Below, piece by piece: positions 1 to 8,138 of a DNA stretch of 15,203 nt (position 1 is its first letter; each line of letters begins with the position of its first letter). Below the pieces are notes generated by a model. That model saw only the letters and a program-made list of their open reading frames with translations, did not search any database and was not told where the DNA came from. A program made the position numbers and the translations under genes. This stretch comes from CAZSLZ01 sp964607865 (GTDB taxonomy: Bacteria; Vulcanimicrobiota; JAJTBE01; CAZSLZ01). The stretch covers positions 1 through 15,203 of the forward strand of contig CAZSLZ010000078.1 of the NCBI GenBank assembly GCA_964607865.1. Direction: 5' to 3'.

Positions 1-285
1 TCCGGCAAAGAAAACCCATACCAGTAATCCTGTAGCAACAATCGTTACAGGTTGAGACCATTTTCGCAGTGTTTTAAGGTTTACCTTATACCCTGCAACC
101 AGCGCCACAAAACCCACTCCCATCCACAATAAATGCTTTTTAAAGAAGAAGAATGGCTCGTTGTTGCATGCCTCGTCCAATGCTGCTGTGGGGCTGGATG
201 CCGAAAAAATCATAATAACCCCGTACGCCAGAAGAACCAGAACCGGGATAAATAGAAAAGTATCAAACTTTTTGGGTTCTTTCAT
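1..285 (-). CDS. ftsW: FtsW, septal peptidoglycan polymerase (SEDS family), N-terminal 95 residues only
   Basis: This is the start of FtsW, the SEDS-family membrane glycosyltransferase that polymerises lipid II at the septum with a class B PBP. Reading from ATG at 285 gives MKEPKKFDTFLFIPVLVLLA, a first membrane segment running into IMIFSASSP, which matches the usual (M/V)xxSASS signature at the end of SEDS helix 1. A second hydrophobic segment follows (HLLWMGVGFVALVAGY), and a third begins at the window edge. The frame is open to base 1, so the remaining roughly 270-300 residues lie outside. The start overlaps the 3' end of murD by 23 bases, suggesting translational coupling. The order murD-ftsW is standard for the dcw cluster. 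RodA is a relative, but position favours FtsW. Confidence 0.9.
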   Translation of the reverse strand, partial: MKEPKKFDTFLFIPVLVLLAYGVIMIFSASSPTAALDEACNNEPFFFFKKHLLWMGVGFVALVAGYKVNLKTLRKWSQPVTIVATGLLVWVFFAG

Positions 286-1660
286 GATCCTGTTTCATCT
301 CCTTTACAAATTGGTTAAACACAGCTCCCCGGTGTTCGGCATTGTTGAACATATCAAAACTGGCGCAGGAAGGCGATAAGAGAACCACCCCCGGCCGGGG
401 CGACAGTTGGAATGACTGTTGGATAGCGTTGTTAAAACCATTTAATGATAAATCGTTGTTCACAGCATAGTTAGTAAAACCAATATGCTCCAATGCCCTG
501 GCAATTTTTTCCCTGGATTCGCCAATTAGAACCACTCCATGAGCATATTTTTGTATTTTTTTAGCCAGAGGCATGAAATCAAGTCCTTTATCGGTTCCTC
601 CGGCAATCAGTATCACCGGTTCGTTGAAAGATTCAAGGGAAGCTCTTACTGCATCGGGGTTTGTGCCCTTGGAGTCGTTGTAAAATTGTACCTTATCGAT
701 TTCTGCAACAAATTCCATGCGATAATGGAGATGCCTGAAGCTCTCCAGGGCGTTTCTTAAATGGATAAAATCTATTCCCACAATATGGCACACGCAGGCT
801 GCTGCCAGGGTGTTTTCTATGTTGTGAACTCCTTGTAGTGGGAACCGGGCCCAGGAAAAAATCGCTTTTTTATGGGAGCCGTCGGCAAATATGATTTTTC
901 CGTCTTCGAAATAAGCTCCCTCTTTTACAGGCCGGGTCCGGCTGAAATACAATTTTTTTGATTTTATTCTCGGCGTCAGTAACTCGGTAGATGGATCATC
1001 GGCATTCAATACAGCAAAATCGTTTTTTACCTGGCAGTTAAAAAGGTTTGCCTTGGCGTTTCTATATTTTTCAAAACTCCCATGGCGATCGATGTGATCG
1101 TTGGTAATATTTAACAGCACAGCTATATGGGGATGGAACCTTTCCACAGCTTCCAGTTGAAAACTGCTTATTTCAGCGGTTATCCAACCGCCAGGGGGAA
1201 TTTTTTCCACTTCCCCCACCAGTGGGATTCCGATATTGCCTGCAAGATAGGCGTTTTTGCCGGAATTTATTAATGACTGGTGGATAAGGGTGGAAGTGGT
1301 AGATTTTCCGTTGGTGCCGGTCACAGCTATAAATGAGGCGTCGGTTAAGAGAAAGGCTATTTCCACTTCACTTACTACAGGAACACCTTTTTCCATGGCT
1401 TCCTGCAGAATGGGAGTATAAATGGATATACCCGGGCTGATAATTATAATATCCCGGTTTTTATAAATTCTATCAGTATGGCCGCCGGTTTCCCATTCCA
1501 GGTTCAAGCCAGATAGCTCTTTCATTACATCTGTCAGGGCAGAGGAGGTTTTTACATCGCTGACCAGGATATGAGCGCCTTTTCTGCTCAGGGCCCGGGC
1601 CAGGGCCTTGCCGCTCCGGGCAAGCCCCAGAATGCTGACTTTTTTATTTTTAAAATCCAT
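263..1660 (-). CDS. murD: UDP-N-acetylmuramoyl-L-alanine--D-glutamate ligase
   Basis: MurD adds D-glutamate to UDP-MurNAc-L-Ala in the cytoplasm, with ATP hydrolysis. The 465 residues are close to the family length. Visible signatures are an N-terminal Rossmann-like region (VSILGLARSGKALA, residues 8-21), the ATP-binding GTNGKS loop (115-120), the NITNDHIDRHGS motif (184-195), the lysine expected to be carbamylated (Lys203 in NAKANLF), and the C-terminal domain starting at FYNDSKGTNPDA. ATG at 1660 is chosen. The best Shine-Dalgarno match (GAGG) is about 13 bases upstream, longer than usual, but no better in-frame start is seen. The gene lies 31 bases after mraY and overlaps ftsW by 23 bases. 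The sequence shows no lesion. Confidence 0.96.
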   Translation of the reverse strand: MDFKNKKVSILGLARSGKALARALSRKGAHILVSDVKTSSALTDVMKELSGLNLEWETGGHTDRIYKNRDIIIISPGISIYTPILQEAMEKGVPVVSEVEIAFLLTDASFIAVTGTNGKSTTSTLIHQSLINSGKNAYLAGNIGIPLVGEVEKIPPGGWITAEISSFQLEAVERFHPHIAVLLNITNDHIDRHGSFEKYRNAKANLFNCQVKNDFAVLNADDPSTELLTPRIKSKKLYFSRTRPVKEGAYFEDGKIIFADGSHKKAIFSWARFPLQGVHNIENTLAAACVCHIVGIDFIHLRNALESFRHLHYRMEFVAEIDKVQFYNDSKGTNPDAVRASLESFNEPVILIAGGTDKGLDFMPLAKKIQKYAHGVVLIGESREKIARALEHIGFTNYAVNNDLSLNGFNNAIQQSFQLSPRPGVVLLSPSCASFDMFNNAEHRGAVFNQFVKEMKQDHERTQKV

Positions 1661-1691
1661 AATGATTTCGTTACCTCAATTCGTTGTTAGA

Positions 1692-2705
1692 TCAAGCTGT
1701 GAATAATAGAAATTCTCTGAAGTAAATAATAAGCCCCATAACCGACAACATCAGGGCGATGATCCAGAATCTTATTGTTACTTCCACCTCGTGCCACCCT
1801 GATTTTTCAAAATGATGGTGAAGAGGGCTCATTTTGAAAATCCGCTTACCTCCGGTAAGTTTGAAATAAGTTACCTGTATCAGTACCGATAAAGTTTCTG
1901 CCACGAATATTCCCCCGATAATTATAAGTAGAAATTCGGTGCGGGTAAAAACTGCCAGGGTTGCCAGGCCTGCGCCCAATGCCAGGGAGCCGGTATCTCC
2001 CATGAAAATTTTGGCAGGGTAGGCATTGAACCATAGGAAGCCCACGCAGGCGCAACACATTGCGAAGGAAGAGATGGCAAGATCAAACTGTTCGTTTTTA
2101 TAACAGATTACCATGTATGCCAGAAAACCCACTGCGCAGGTGCCTGCAGCCAAACCGTCCAGGCCGTCGGTAAGGTTCACAGCGTTTATTGTTCCCACCA
2201 CAACAAATACGGTAAAAAACCAGAAGAAAATTGTGGAATCGATTATTCCCAGGAAAGGTACTCTGATGGTGGTATCAATTCCTGTATATTTAAGTATGAA
2301 AAAGACAAGAAAACAAGCCAGCAGAATTTGTAAAATCAGTTTTTCCCGGGCTTTCAAACCCAAGGATTTTTTCTTTATTATCTTGGAAAGATCGTCAATA
2401 AGCCCAATTCCCATGGTACCCAGTACCATGGCAGTAAAAACATAATAATACAGGCTTATATGTTGGCCCAGAAACAGCCCGGCACATATTAGAGCCACAA
2501 CAATGATTAATATTCCCCCCATGGTTGGGGTATCTTTTTTGGCATAATGGTTCTCGGGGCCGTCATTGCGAATTTGCTGGCCCAGAGATCTCCATTTTAA
2601 ATATCTTATATAATATGGATATATAAAAAGGCATAACAGCAGGGAAAGAGTGCCTGCCTTGAAAATTCTGCCCAGTATATCCAGTGCTTCTGTGGTCATG
2701 GTCAT
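1692..2705 (-). CDS. mraY: Phospho-N-acetylmuramoyl-pentapeptide transferase (lipid I synthase)
   Basis: MraY transfers phospho-MurNAc-pentapeptide from UDP to undecaprenyl phosphate, making lipid I at the inner face of the membrane. The 337-residue protein is almost entirely hydrophobic helices (about ten), as expected. Family motifs are all present: KKDTPTMGG (56-64), the catalytic aspartate pair in GLIDDLSK (Asp104, Asp105), NAVNLTDGLDGL (174-185), FMGDTGS (234-240, Asp237) and PLHHHFE (294-300). It starts at 2705 with an ATGA overlap of the murF stop codon, a classic sign of translational coupling; no separate strong ribosome binding site is needed. MTMTTEAL contains a second in-frame ATG two codons later, so the exact start could shift by two residues. 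Confidence 0.97.
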   Translation of the reverse strand: MTMTTEALDILGRIFKAGTLSLLLCLFIYPYYIRYLKWRSLGQQIRNDGPENHYAKKDTPTMGGILIIVVALICAGLFLGQHISLYYYVFTAMVLGTMGIGLIDDLSKIIKKKSLGLKAREKLILQILLACFLVFFILKYTGIDTTIRVPFLGIIDSTIFFWFFTVFVVVGTINAVNLTDGLDGLAAGTCAVGFLAYMVICYKNEQFDLAISSFAMCCACVGFLWFNAYPAKIFMGDTGSLALGAGLATLAVFTRTEFLLIIIGGIFVAETLSVLIQVTYFKLTGGKRIFKMSPLHHHFEKSGWHEVEVTIRFWIIALMLSVMGLIIYFREFLLFTA

Positions 2706-4084
2706 TCGTTCTTCAGGCTTTCTGCAATTTCTTCCATTTTCATTCGTCGGGACCCCTTTATCAAAACGACGTCGTTTTCTTTTACTTCCTGTTTTAATTC
2801 TGCTATGAGTTCATCCCGGTTTTCGAAAACATGAATGTCTTTTTGATCCATCCCGGCTATTATCGCCCCGCCGGCAATCTCCCTGCCCAGGTTTCCAAGG
2901 GTGTATAAAGTTTTTATGCCTTTTTCGAATAAATGAACTCCCACAAGTTGATGAGATTTTTTTTCTATCTCTCCCAACTCCAGCATATCCCCCAATACAG
3001 CTATTTTTTTCCCGGCGGAGGGCAACTCCCTTAAAATATCCAGAGCCTGGCGGCTTGATGATGGGCTGGCGTTATAAGTATCATTTATTATATGATAACC
3101 CTTGCGGGTTTCTATAATTTCCATCCGCTTGTCAGGGGGTTCAACCTGGCCCAATTCCTGGGCAATAACATTTCCGCTCATTCCCATAACATGGGCTACC
3201 GCCACAGCAGCCAACGCGTTATAAATGTTATGTTCTCCCAGCAGTTTCAATTTTATTTTATGGTGTTTGTTTCCGATTTTTACCTTTAATTTGTAACCAT
3301 CAAATCCCTGGCTGGTTTTTTCCAGCAGTTGAATATCGGCAGGGTTTTTTATTCCAAAAGTGACCTGGCTGGAGGGCCCATGCTGTGAACAATAGGAATA
3401 CCAGCGGTCATCGGCATTCAGAATTGCAGTCCCCAGCGGATTCATACCGTCGAATATTTCCACTTTAGCTTCAGCAATAGCCTGGTAAGAGCCCAGCAAT
3501 TCGAAATGGGCCTCGCCTATGTTGGTTATAACTGCAACGTCGGGTTCCACGATTTCTGACAACTCACGGATCTGCCTCCTGCCGCGCATTCCCAGTTCGG
3601 TTATAAGTATTTCGGTATTGGCATTTATATTCATTACTGTCCGGGGTACCCCAATTTCGTTATTGAAATTCTTCTCATTGGCAACTATATTGAACTTTTT
3701 GGAAAGAAGCTGAGCAATCATTTCCTTGGTGGTGGTTTTTCCATTACTGCCGGTAATAGCTATAACATTGCCTTTCAGGGTTTTCCGGTAAATTTTTGCT
3801 ATATTATGATAGGCTTTCAGGGTGTTATCAACCTTAATGGCAGGAATATCAGGATTTTCTTCCGAAACAGGGCCTGCAGTGATGTAGGCAGTTGCGCCGT
3901 TGTCAATTGCGTTATCTATATAATCATGCCCGTCGAATTTTTCACCCACCAGGGGTAGAAATATTTCCCCAGGCGCGATACTTCTGCTGTCAGAACATAT
4001 GCCCGTAATTTCCATATCTTTATTGTTTCCAATAATCTTTCCCCAAGCCCACTGGGCGAGAATTTCCAGGGGTAGTTTTTCCAT
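2702..4084 (-). CDS. murF: UDP-N-acetylmuramoyl-tripeptide--D-alanyl-D-alanine ligase
   Basis: MurF adds the D-Ala-D-Ala dipeptide to UDP-MurNAc-tripeptide, completing the cytoplasmic pentapeptide precursor. It is 460 residues, the usual length. Domains in order are the substrate-binding N-terminal domain with CSDSRSIAPGEIFLPL (30-45), the ATP loop TGSNGKTTT (111-119), EKNFNNEIGVP (137-147), LGMRGRRQI typical of MurF (174-182), the lysine expected to be carbamylated (Lys207 in AEAKVEIF), and the C-terminal domain with INDTYNASPSS and the final KGSRRMKMEE. The start ATG at 4084 has a good AAAAGGAG site five bases upstream. It is separated from murE by 355 bases, by far the largest gap in this operon, and its stop overlaps the mraY start. 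Confidence 0.97.
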   Translation of the reverse strand: MEKLPLEILAQWAWGKIIGNNKDMEITGICSDSRSIAPGEIFLPLVGEKFDGHDYIDNAIDNGATAYITAGPVSEENPDIPAIKVDNTLKAYHNIAKIYRKTLKGNVIAITGSNGKTTTKEMIAQLLSKKFNIVANEKNFNNEIGVPRTVMNINANTEILITELGMRGRRQIRELSEIVEPDVAVITNIGEAHFELLGSYQAIAEAKVEIFDGMNPLGTAILNADDRWYSYCSQHGPSSQVTFGIKNPADIQLLEKTSQGFDGYKLKVKIGNKHHKIKLKLLGEHNIYNALAAVAVAHVMGMSGNVIAQELGQVEPPDKRMEIIETRKGYHIINDTYNASPSSSRQALDILRELPSAGKKIAVLGDMLELGEIEKKSHQLVGVHLFEKGIKTLYTLGNLGREIAGGAIIAGMDQKDIHVFENRDELIAELKQEVKENDVVLIKGSRRMKMEEIAESLKNE

Positions 4085-4206
4085 GGTTACTCCTTTTTAA
4101 TTCAGGTGATTTTCAACCGCCTCGATATAGATATTTTTAAAAATGGTAAAAAACCTTCTATATTTTGTATTGTTTTTATCCGTTTCTTATATATAGTGTT
4201 GTATAT

Positions 4207-4408
4207 GTCCGGGGTTTTCCCTTTATAAAAAAATATCCTGTGCTGCTGATATTTTTGGTTCCGGACTTTATTACTTTCGAGACACCTATGAAATGTAAAA
4301 AAGACAAGATACCAGCAGCACAAGACCCCGAGGGTGTGTCCGACACCCCATTGACCTCTTGTAATTACGGGAATACGGTTTTTGGTGTCTCGTAAAAACC
4401 TTTCCCGT
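4207..4408 (-). ncRNA. Candidate structured RNA or hairpin element between murE and murF, with two possible loop-to-segment pseudoknots
   Basis: The 355-base gap 4085-4439 has no convincing gene but is rich in inverted repeats. Hairpin A: ACGGGAA 4367-4373 with TTCCCGT 4402-4408, and inside it GGTTTTT 4377-4383 with AAAAACC 4394-4400, leaving a 10-base loop (4384-4393). Hairpin B: AAAAATATC 4229-4237 with GATATTTTT 4248-4256 and a 10-base loop, flanked by GTCCGG 4207-4212 with CCGGAC 4261-4266. Hairpin C: GGGTGT 4332-4337 with ACACCC 4343-4348, flanked by CAAGA and TCTTG. The loop of A (GGTGTCTCG, 4384-4392) is perfectly complementary to 4278-4286. The loop of B (TGTGCTGCTG, 4239-4248) is perfectly complementary to 4313-4322. 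As transcript this could fold with two pseudoknots. As DNA it could be a mobile palindromic repeat. I match it to no known RNA class. The strand is inferred from the operon. Confidence 0.42.
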
Positions 4409-4439
4409 GATTAATTATTAAACTCCTTCGCGAAAAAAA

Positions 4440-5906
4440 TTATCCGGTTCCCAGGACATTTATAAGGGCGTCCCGGGCGACTTCTGCATCATCAAAATGG
4501 ATGGTTTCGTTTTTAAAAATCTGGTAAGTTTCATGGCCTTTGCCGGCAATTATTATTACATCGCCTTCTTCAGCCATTCCTATAGCTTTATGTATGGCTG
4601 TTCTTCGGTCAACTTCTCTGAAAAAATCGTCTCTTTCTTTTTTTACGCCGTCAATTATCTGGTCAATGATTTTATCCGGTTCTTCGGTTCGGGGGTTGTC
4701 AGAAGTTATCATCACCACATCTGCCAATTCCGCTACTACCCGCCCCATAACTGGGCGTTTTGTCCTGTCCCTGTCTCCACCGCAACCGAATACGGTTATA
4801 AGCCTGTTTTCAGTTAATTCTTTAGCAGATTCCAATACCCGCCTAAGGCCATCGGGGGATTGGCCTTAACCTACCACACCGGCGAAATTCTGGCCCTCGT
4901 CAATAGGCTCAAACCTGCCCTGGACCCCGGGCATGGTTTCCAGCCCCTTGCTGTGGATTGCGGGGGGAATATCCAGTTTCAATGCGGTCGCCACCGCCGC
5001 CAGGGATTTATATATGTTGGGTTTTCCCAGCATTCTCATATTTATGGGAATTTCCCATTTTTTGCTTTCAGCTTTATAATGGGTTCCTCTTATTGAAGTA
5101 CGTACCCCCCTGGCCCGCAAATCAGGATGGCGATAAATTCCGTAAGTGATGAACGGATAATCTATCATTTTCATAATTTGGGGAGTGCGGGAGTCGTCGG
5201 AATTTAAAACGGCGAAACCATCAGGTTTTACCTTTTTAAACAATTTTGCTTTCTGAATAAAGTATTGATCCATATCCTTGTGAAAATCCAGGTGATCCTG
5301 AGAAAGGTTGGTAAAAACAGCTCCATCAAATTCGATTTCTGCTACCCGGTCGGAATAAAGGGCATAAGAGGATATTTCCATTATTGCCACATCAACTCCC
5401 AGGCTTGCCATTTTTGCCAGATAACTCTGAATCATTAATGATTCCGGGGTAGTTATATTGGTGGGTATGATTTCATCTAAAATTTGTACCTTAATAGTAC
5501 CTATTACACCGGTTTTCAAACCATGGGCTTCCAGAATATTGGAAATCATATAAGATGTGGTGGTTTTGCCATTGGTGCCGGTTATACCGATTATTTTCAG
5601 CTTTCTGGCAGGATAATCAAAAAATTTGGCAGCCATGGGAGCCAGGGCTTTTCTGCTGTCTTTTACTTTAATTCTGGTTATACCCTTTGGCAGGTATTCG
5701 TCTTCTTCCAGAATTACTGCTTTTGCGCCTTTTTCGATGGCATGTTTGATGAATTTATGGCCATCCATTCTGGCGCCCTTTATGGCGAAAAACAGAGCTC
5801 CGGGCCCCACTTCCCGGGAATCATAAGCCAGCATGGATATGTCGATATCCACCGGGCCTTTTACCATTTTATCGTCAATTGTTTCCAGTAATTCTTTTAA
5901 TTTCAC
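4440..5906 (-). pseudogene. murE: UDP-N-acetylmuramoyl-tripeptide synthetase (meso-DAP type), full length but interrupted by one in-frame TAA
   Basis: MurE adds the third stem amino acid to UDP-MurNAc-L-Ala-D-Glu. The reading frame from GTG 5906 (GAGG six bases upstream) to TAA 4440 is 488 codons, the normal MurE length, and keeps one frame throughout, but codon 347 (4866-4868) is TAA. The first part (346 residues) has the ATP loop TGTNGKTTT (109-117), TTPES (152-156), a candidate carbamylated lysine (Lys219 in QKAKLF) and GRFEPIDEGQ. The second part has GCGGDRDRTKRP and DNPR (about 403-406), the motif that selects meso-diaminopimelate. Around the stop, the conserved VVVDYAH(S/T)PD appears as GVVG-stop-GQSPD, so five codons including all of DYAH differ. 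The gene is essential in this cluster, so possibilities are local sequence error, a real mutation with another murE copy elsewhere, or reinitiation at TTG 4835 (unlikely to give active enzyme). Confidence 0.88.
4844..4868. repeat. 8-bp perfect inverted repeat inside murE at the premature stop
   Basis: TAAGGCCA (4844-4851) and TGGCCTTA (4861-4868) are perfect inverted copies around a 9-base spacer. The premature TAA stop of murE is the end of one arm. The altered DYAH codons lie in that arm, so the changes have increased its match to the other arm, which encodes the ordinary DGLR residues. Confidence 0.75.
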
Positions 5907-5918
5907 TTCTTACCTCAT

Positions 5919-7643
5919 TTATTGGGATGCCATTTCCTTCTTGATTTCTCTGGTAGGCTGAACACCCAGCCTCCATAAAACCTGGGAGCCTACGTTTTTG
6001 AATACCGGGGCTGCCACCGTGCCGCCCCAGGCCATCCCTTTGGGGTTATTAATCTTTATCAGAATCACCAGTTCAGGATTTTCTATGGGCACTACTCCTA
6101 CGAATGAAGCGATGTAGTTTTCATCAACATAAACTCCGTTTTTAACAACATTGGCGGTTCCGGTTTTGCCTCCCACGGTGTAACCGTCAATACGGGCGTT
6201 CTTACCGGTTCCATCTTCGCAGACACTGCTTAAAATCTTTAAAATTTCGTGGGTGGTTTCGGGTTTCATTACCTGTCCTATCACTGCGGGTTCTTTTTCC
6301 TCTACTTTTCCCTCAGCGGTCACAATTTTCTTCACAATTCTGGGTTTCATCATTATTCCATCATTAGCAATTGCTCCATATGCTTGAACCAGCTGAATAG
6401 GTGTTACGGCAATACCCTGTCCGTAGGATATTGTTGCCAGGTTGATGGGTTTCCAGTATTTGGCGGGAATCACGATTCCTTCATGTTCGCCGGGCAGGTC
6501 AATACCCGTGAGGACTCCGAAACCAAATTTTTCGATATAATCATAAAGGGTGTCCTTGCCGATTTTCAGGCCGATACTGGCTGCAGCTGTATTGAAAGAG
6601 TAAGTAATCATTCCTTCAACGGTTTCGGTGCCGGAGCTTACCAGGCCGTCGGCAGCATTTCTCAGGGAGTAATCTCCCACCTGAATTGATGTGCCGCTGA
6701 AAAAGCGGTCTTTAGTGGTAACTTTTCCACTGTCCAGCGCCGCGCATGCAAGAATGACCTTGAATGTGGACCCAGGTTCATATGAGTCGCAAACTGCGTC
6801 GTTACGAATATTCTGCTGGGACGAGGAATAGGGATCCTCGGGAAGGAAGTCAGGATGGTTGGCCAGCGCCAGGATGTCACCGTTTTTTGGGTTGTAAACA
6901 ATTACTGTTCCGCCGTCGGCGTTGTATTCGTTAACCTGTTTTTCCAGTTCTTTTTCTGCAATAAATTGAATGGTTTCGTCAATGGTAAGGTAGATATCGT
7001 TGCCCGGTGTTGAGGGGGTATATTTCATTCTGGCTCCGGGTATTATTCTGCCCCTTTCGTCCATCTCAGCTTCCATGGTTCCAGGAATACCTGAAAGAAG
7101 GTCGTTATAACTGGCTTCAACCCCTTCCAGCCCCTGGTCATCTATGCCTGTGTATCCCAGAATGTGGGATGCAATTCTTTTCTTAGGGTAAAAACGTTTG
7201 CCGGTAGCTTCTTCTTTAACAAAAACACCAGGCAACTCCAACTTTTTTACTTTCTCAGCCAGATCAGGATCGATCTTTCTCTGAATCCAAACAAAGGAGG
7301 ATTTGGACTTTAAGGCTTTGGCAAGTTTTTCCCTGTCCATATTAAGGGCCAGGGATAAGTATAGAGCTGCCTGGTCCGGTTCTTTCACCATATCAGGGTG
7401 AGCATAAACCGAAGGTCTTGTAACTGAAAATGCCAGGGTAGTGCCGTTGGCATCATAAATTGAACCTCTGAGGGGGTTTATCTGGATATTGCCGGTATGC
7501 TGCCACTGGGCGAGTTCACTCAGTTGGTTATGTTCAACCGCCTGCAATTTTACCAGTCGGTGAATTAACAATGAAAAGATTATGGCAGTGAGAAAAAACA
7601 GCCAGATTATTCTGGTCCTTCTTCTGCGGTTTAAACTTTTCAT
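5919..7643 (-). CDS. Class B penicillin-binding protein, FtsI/SpoVD type transpeptidase
   Basis: This is the D,D-transpeptidase that cross-links septal peptidoglycan with FtsW. Residues 1-10 are basic (MKSLNRRRRT), followed by one membrane anchor (about 11-30); the rest is extracytoplasmic. The PBP dimer domain covers roughly 50-215 (LRGSIYDANG at 58-67). The transpeptidase domain has all three active site motifs: STFK (Ser292 nucleophile, Lys295), SFN (349-351) and KTGT (493-496). The 574 residues end soon after the catalytic domain, so the PASTA repeats found in many Bacillota SpoVD/Pbp2B proteins are absent. The start is ATG 7643 with GGAGG at 7650-7654, six bases away. It lies 72 bases after ftsL and 12 before murE. 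There is only one such PBP in the cluster, so I cannot decide between the names ftsI, pbpB and spoVD. Confidence 0.95.
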   Translation of the reverse strand: MKSLNRRRRTRIIWLFFLTAIIFSLLIHRLVKLQAVEHNQLSELAQWQHTGNIQINPLRGSIYDANGTTLAFSVTRPSVYAHPDMVKEPDQAALYLSLALNMDREKLAKALKSKSSFVWIQRKIDPDLAEKVKKLELPGVFVKEEATGKRFYPKKRIASHILGYTGIDDQGLEGVEASYNDLLSGIPGTMEAEMDERGRIIPGARMKYTPSTPGNDIYLTIDETIQFIAEKELEKQVNEYNADGGTVIVYNPKNGDILALANHPDFLPEDPYSSSQQNIRNDAVCDSYEPGSTFKVILACAALDSGKVTTKDRFFSGTSIQVGDYSLRNAADGLVSSGTETVEGMITYSFNTAAASIGLKIGKDTLYDYIEKFGFGVLTGIDLPGEHEGIVIPAKYWKPINLATISYGQGIAVTPIQLVQAYGAIANDGIMMKPRIVKKIVTAEGKVEEKEPAVIGQVMKPETTHEILKILSSVCEDGTGKNARIDGYTVGGKTGTANVVKNGVYVDENYIASFVGVVPIENPELVILIKINNPKGMAWGGTVAAPVFKNVGSQVLWRLGVQPTREIKKEMASQ

Positions 7644-7715
7644 TATTAACCTCCATCGCTCCGAATTTTAAAACTCTACTACATTTCGTTTCTTAAAAAG
7701 AAAGAAGGGTTAATT

Positions 7716-8120
7716 TCAATTGTTTGAAATTAACTCTTCAGGTAACTGAGCAGTTCTGGTGCTGCTGGTTACAGTAATAGTGTATCTGTCAGTGGGTTCA
7801 ATCATATTAAACTGGGTTTTGGCAACCTGCTCGACTCTTTCCAGTGAATCGAGCTGCTCGATTTCAAGTTGGATTTTCTTTTTTTCAGCAATTAAATTCT
7901 GTTGTTTTTGTTTTAGTTGGGTAATCCGGTATTGAGTGCTGATAATTTTTGAACTATTACATAAGTATAACGAAATAAAAAATACAATTGTAAAGATAAA
8001 AATAATTGGAATTGACCAATGTACACGGTATGTTACAGGTGTAGCCTGTTTCTTTCTTCTTGAAGATTTTCCACACCTCAAGCTATGTACCGTTCTTTTT
8101 TTTCTGCGGGAGAAAGGCAT
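7716..8120 (-). CDS. ftsL: FtsL-type division protein (septum formation initiator family)
   Basis: FtsL is a small bitopic protein that, with DivIC/FtsB and DivIB/FtsQ, activates the FtsW-PBP pair. The 134 residues from ATG 8120 show a basic cytoplasmic tail (FSRRKKRT, SSRRKK), one membrane segment (about 36-54, IPIIFIFTIVFFISLYL), a coiled-coil with K/Q/E-rich heptads (about 62-92), and a short conserved-looking tail LERVEQVAKTQFNMIEP. FtsL sequences diverge strongly, so the call rests on topology and on the position between rsmH and the PBP gene. An upstream in-frame ATG at 8135 would add five residues but has no ribosome binding site. GGAGG lies eight bases before ATG 8120. Confidence 0.86.
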   Translation of the reverse strand: MPFSRRKKRTVHSLRCGKSSRRKKQATPVTYRVHWSIPIIFIFTIVFFISLYLCNSSKIISTQYRITQLKQKQQNLIAEKKKIQLEIEQLDSLERVEQVAKTQFNMIEPTDRYTITVTSSTRTAQLPEELISNN

Positions 8121-8128
8121 TAACGGTT

Positions 8129-8133
8129 CCTCC
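8129..8133 (-). promoter_or_regulatory. Ribosome binding site that decides the ftsL start
   Basis: GGAGG (reverse complement of 8129-8133) sits eight bases before ATG 8120 and overlaps the upstream candidate ATG at 8135, so translation of ftsL most likely begins at 8120. Confidence 0.75.
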
Positions 8134-8138
8134 ATTTT

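Noticed and set aside
4207..4300. RNase P RNA, suggested by AAAGTCCGG on the minus strand
   Set aside because: The element is too short, and the conserved ACAGAA region and other RNase P helices are absent.
4102..4395. Short open frames on both strands in the murE-murF gap
   Set aside because: They overlap the hairpins, have no ribosome binding site and look like chance frames in AT-rich DNA.
4866..4868. Genetic recoding of TAA as an amino acid in murE
   Set aside because: rsmH, mraZ, murE itself and the PBP gene end with TAA at the expected protein length, and neighbouring murE codons are altered too.
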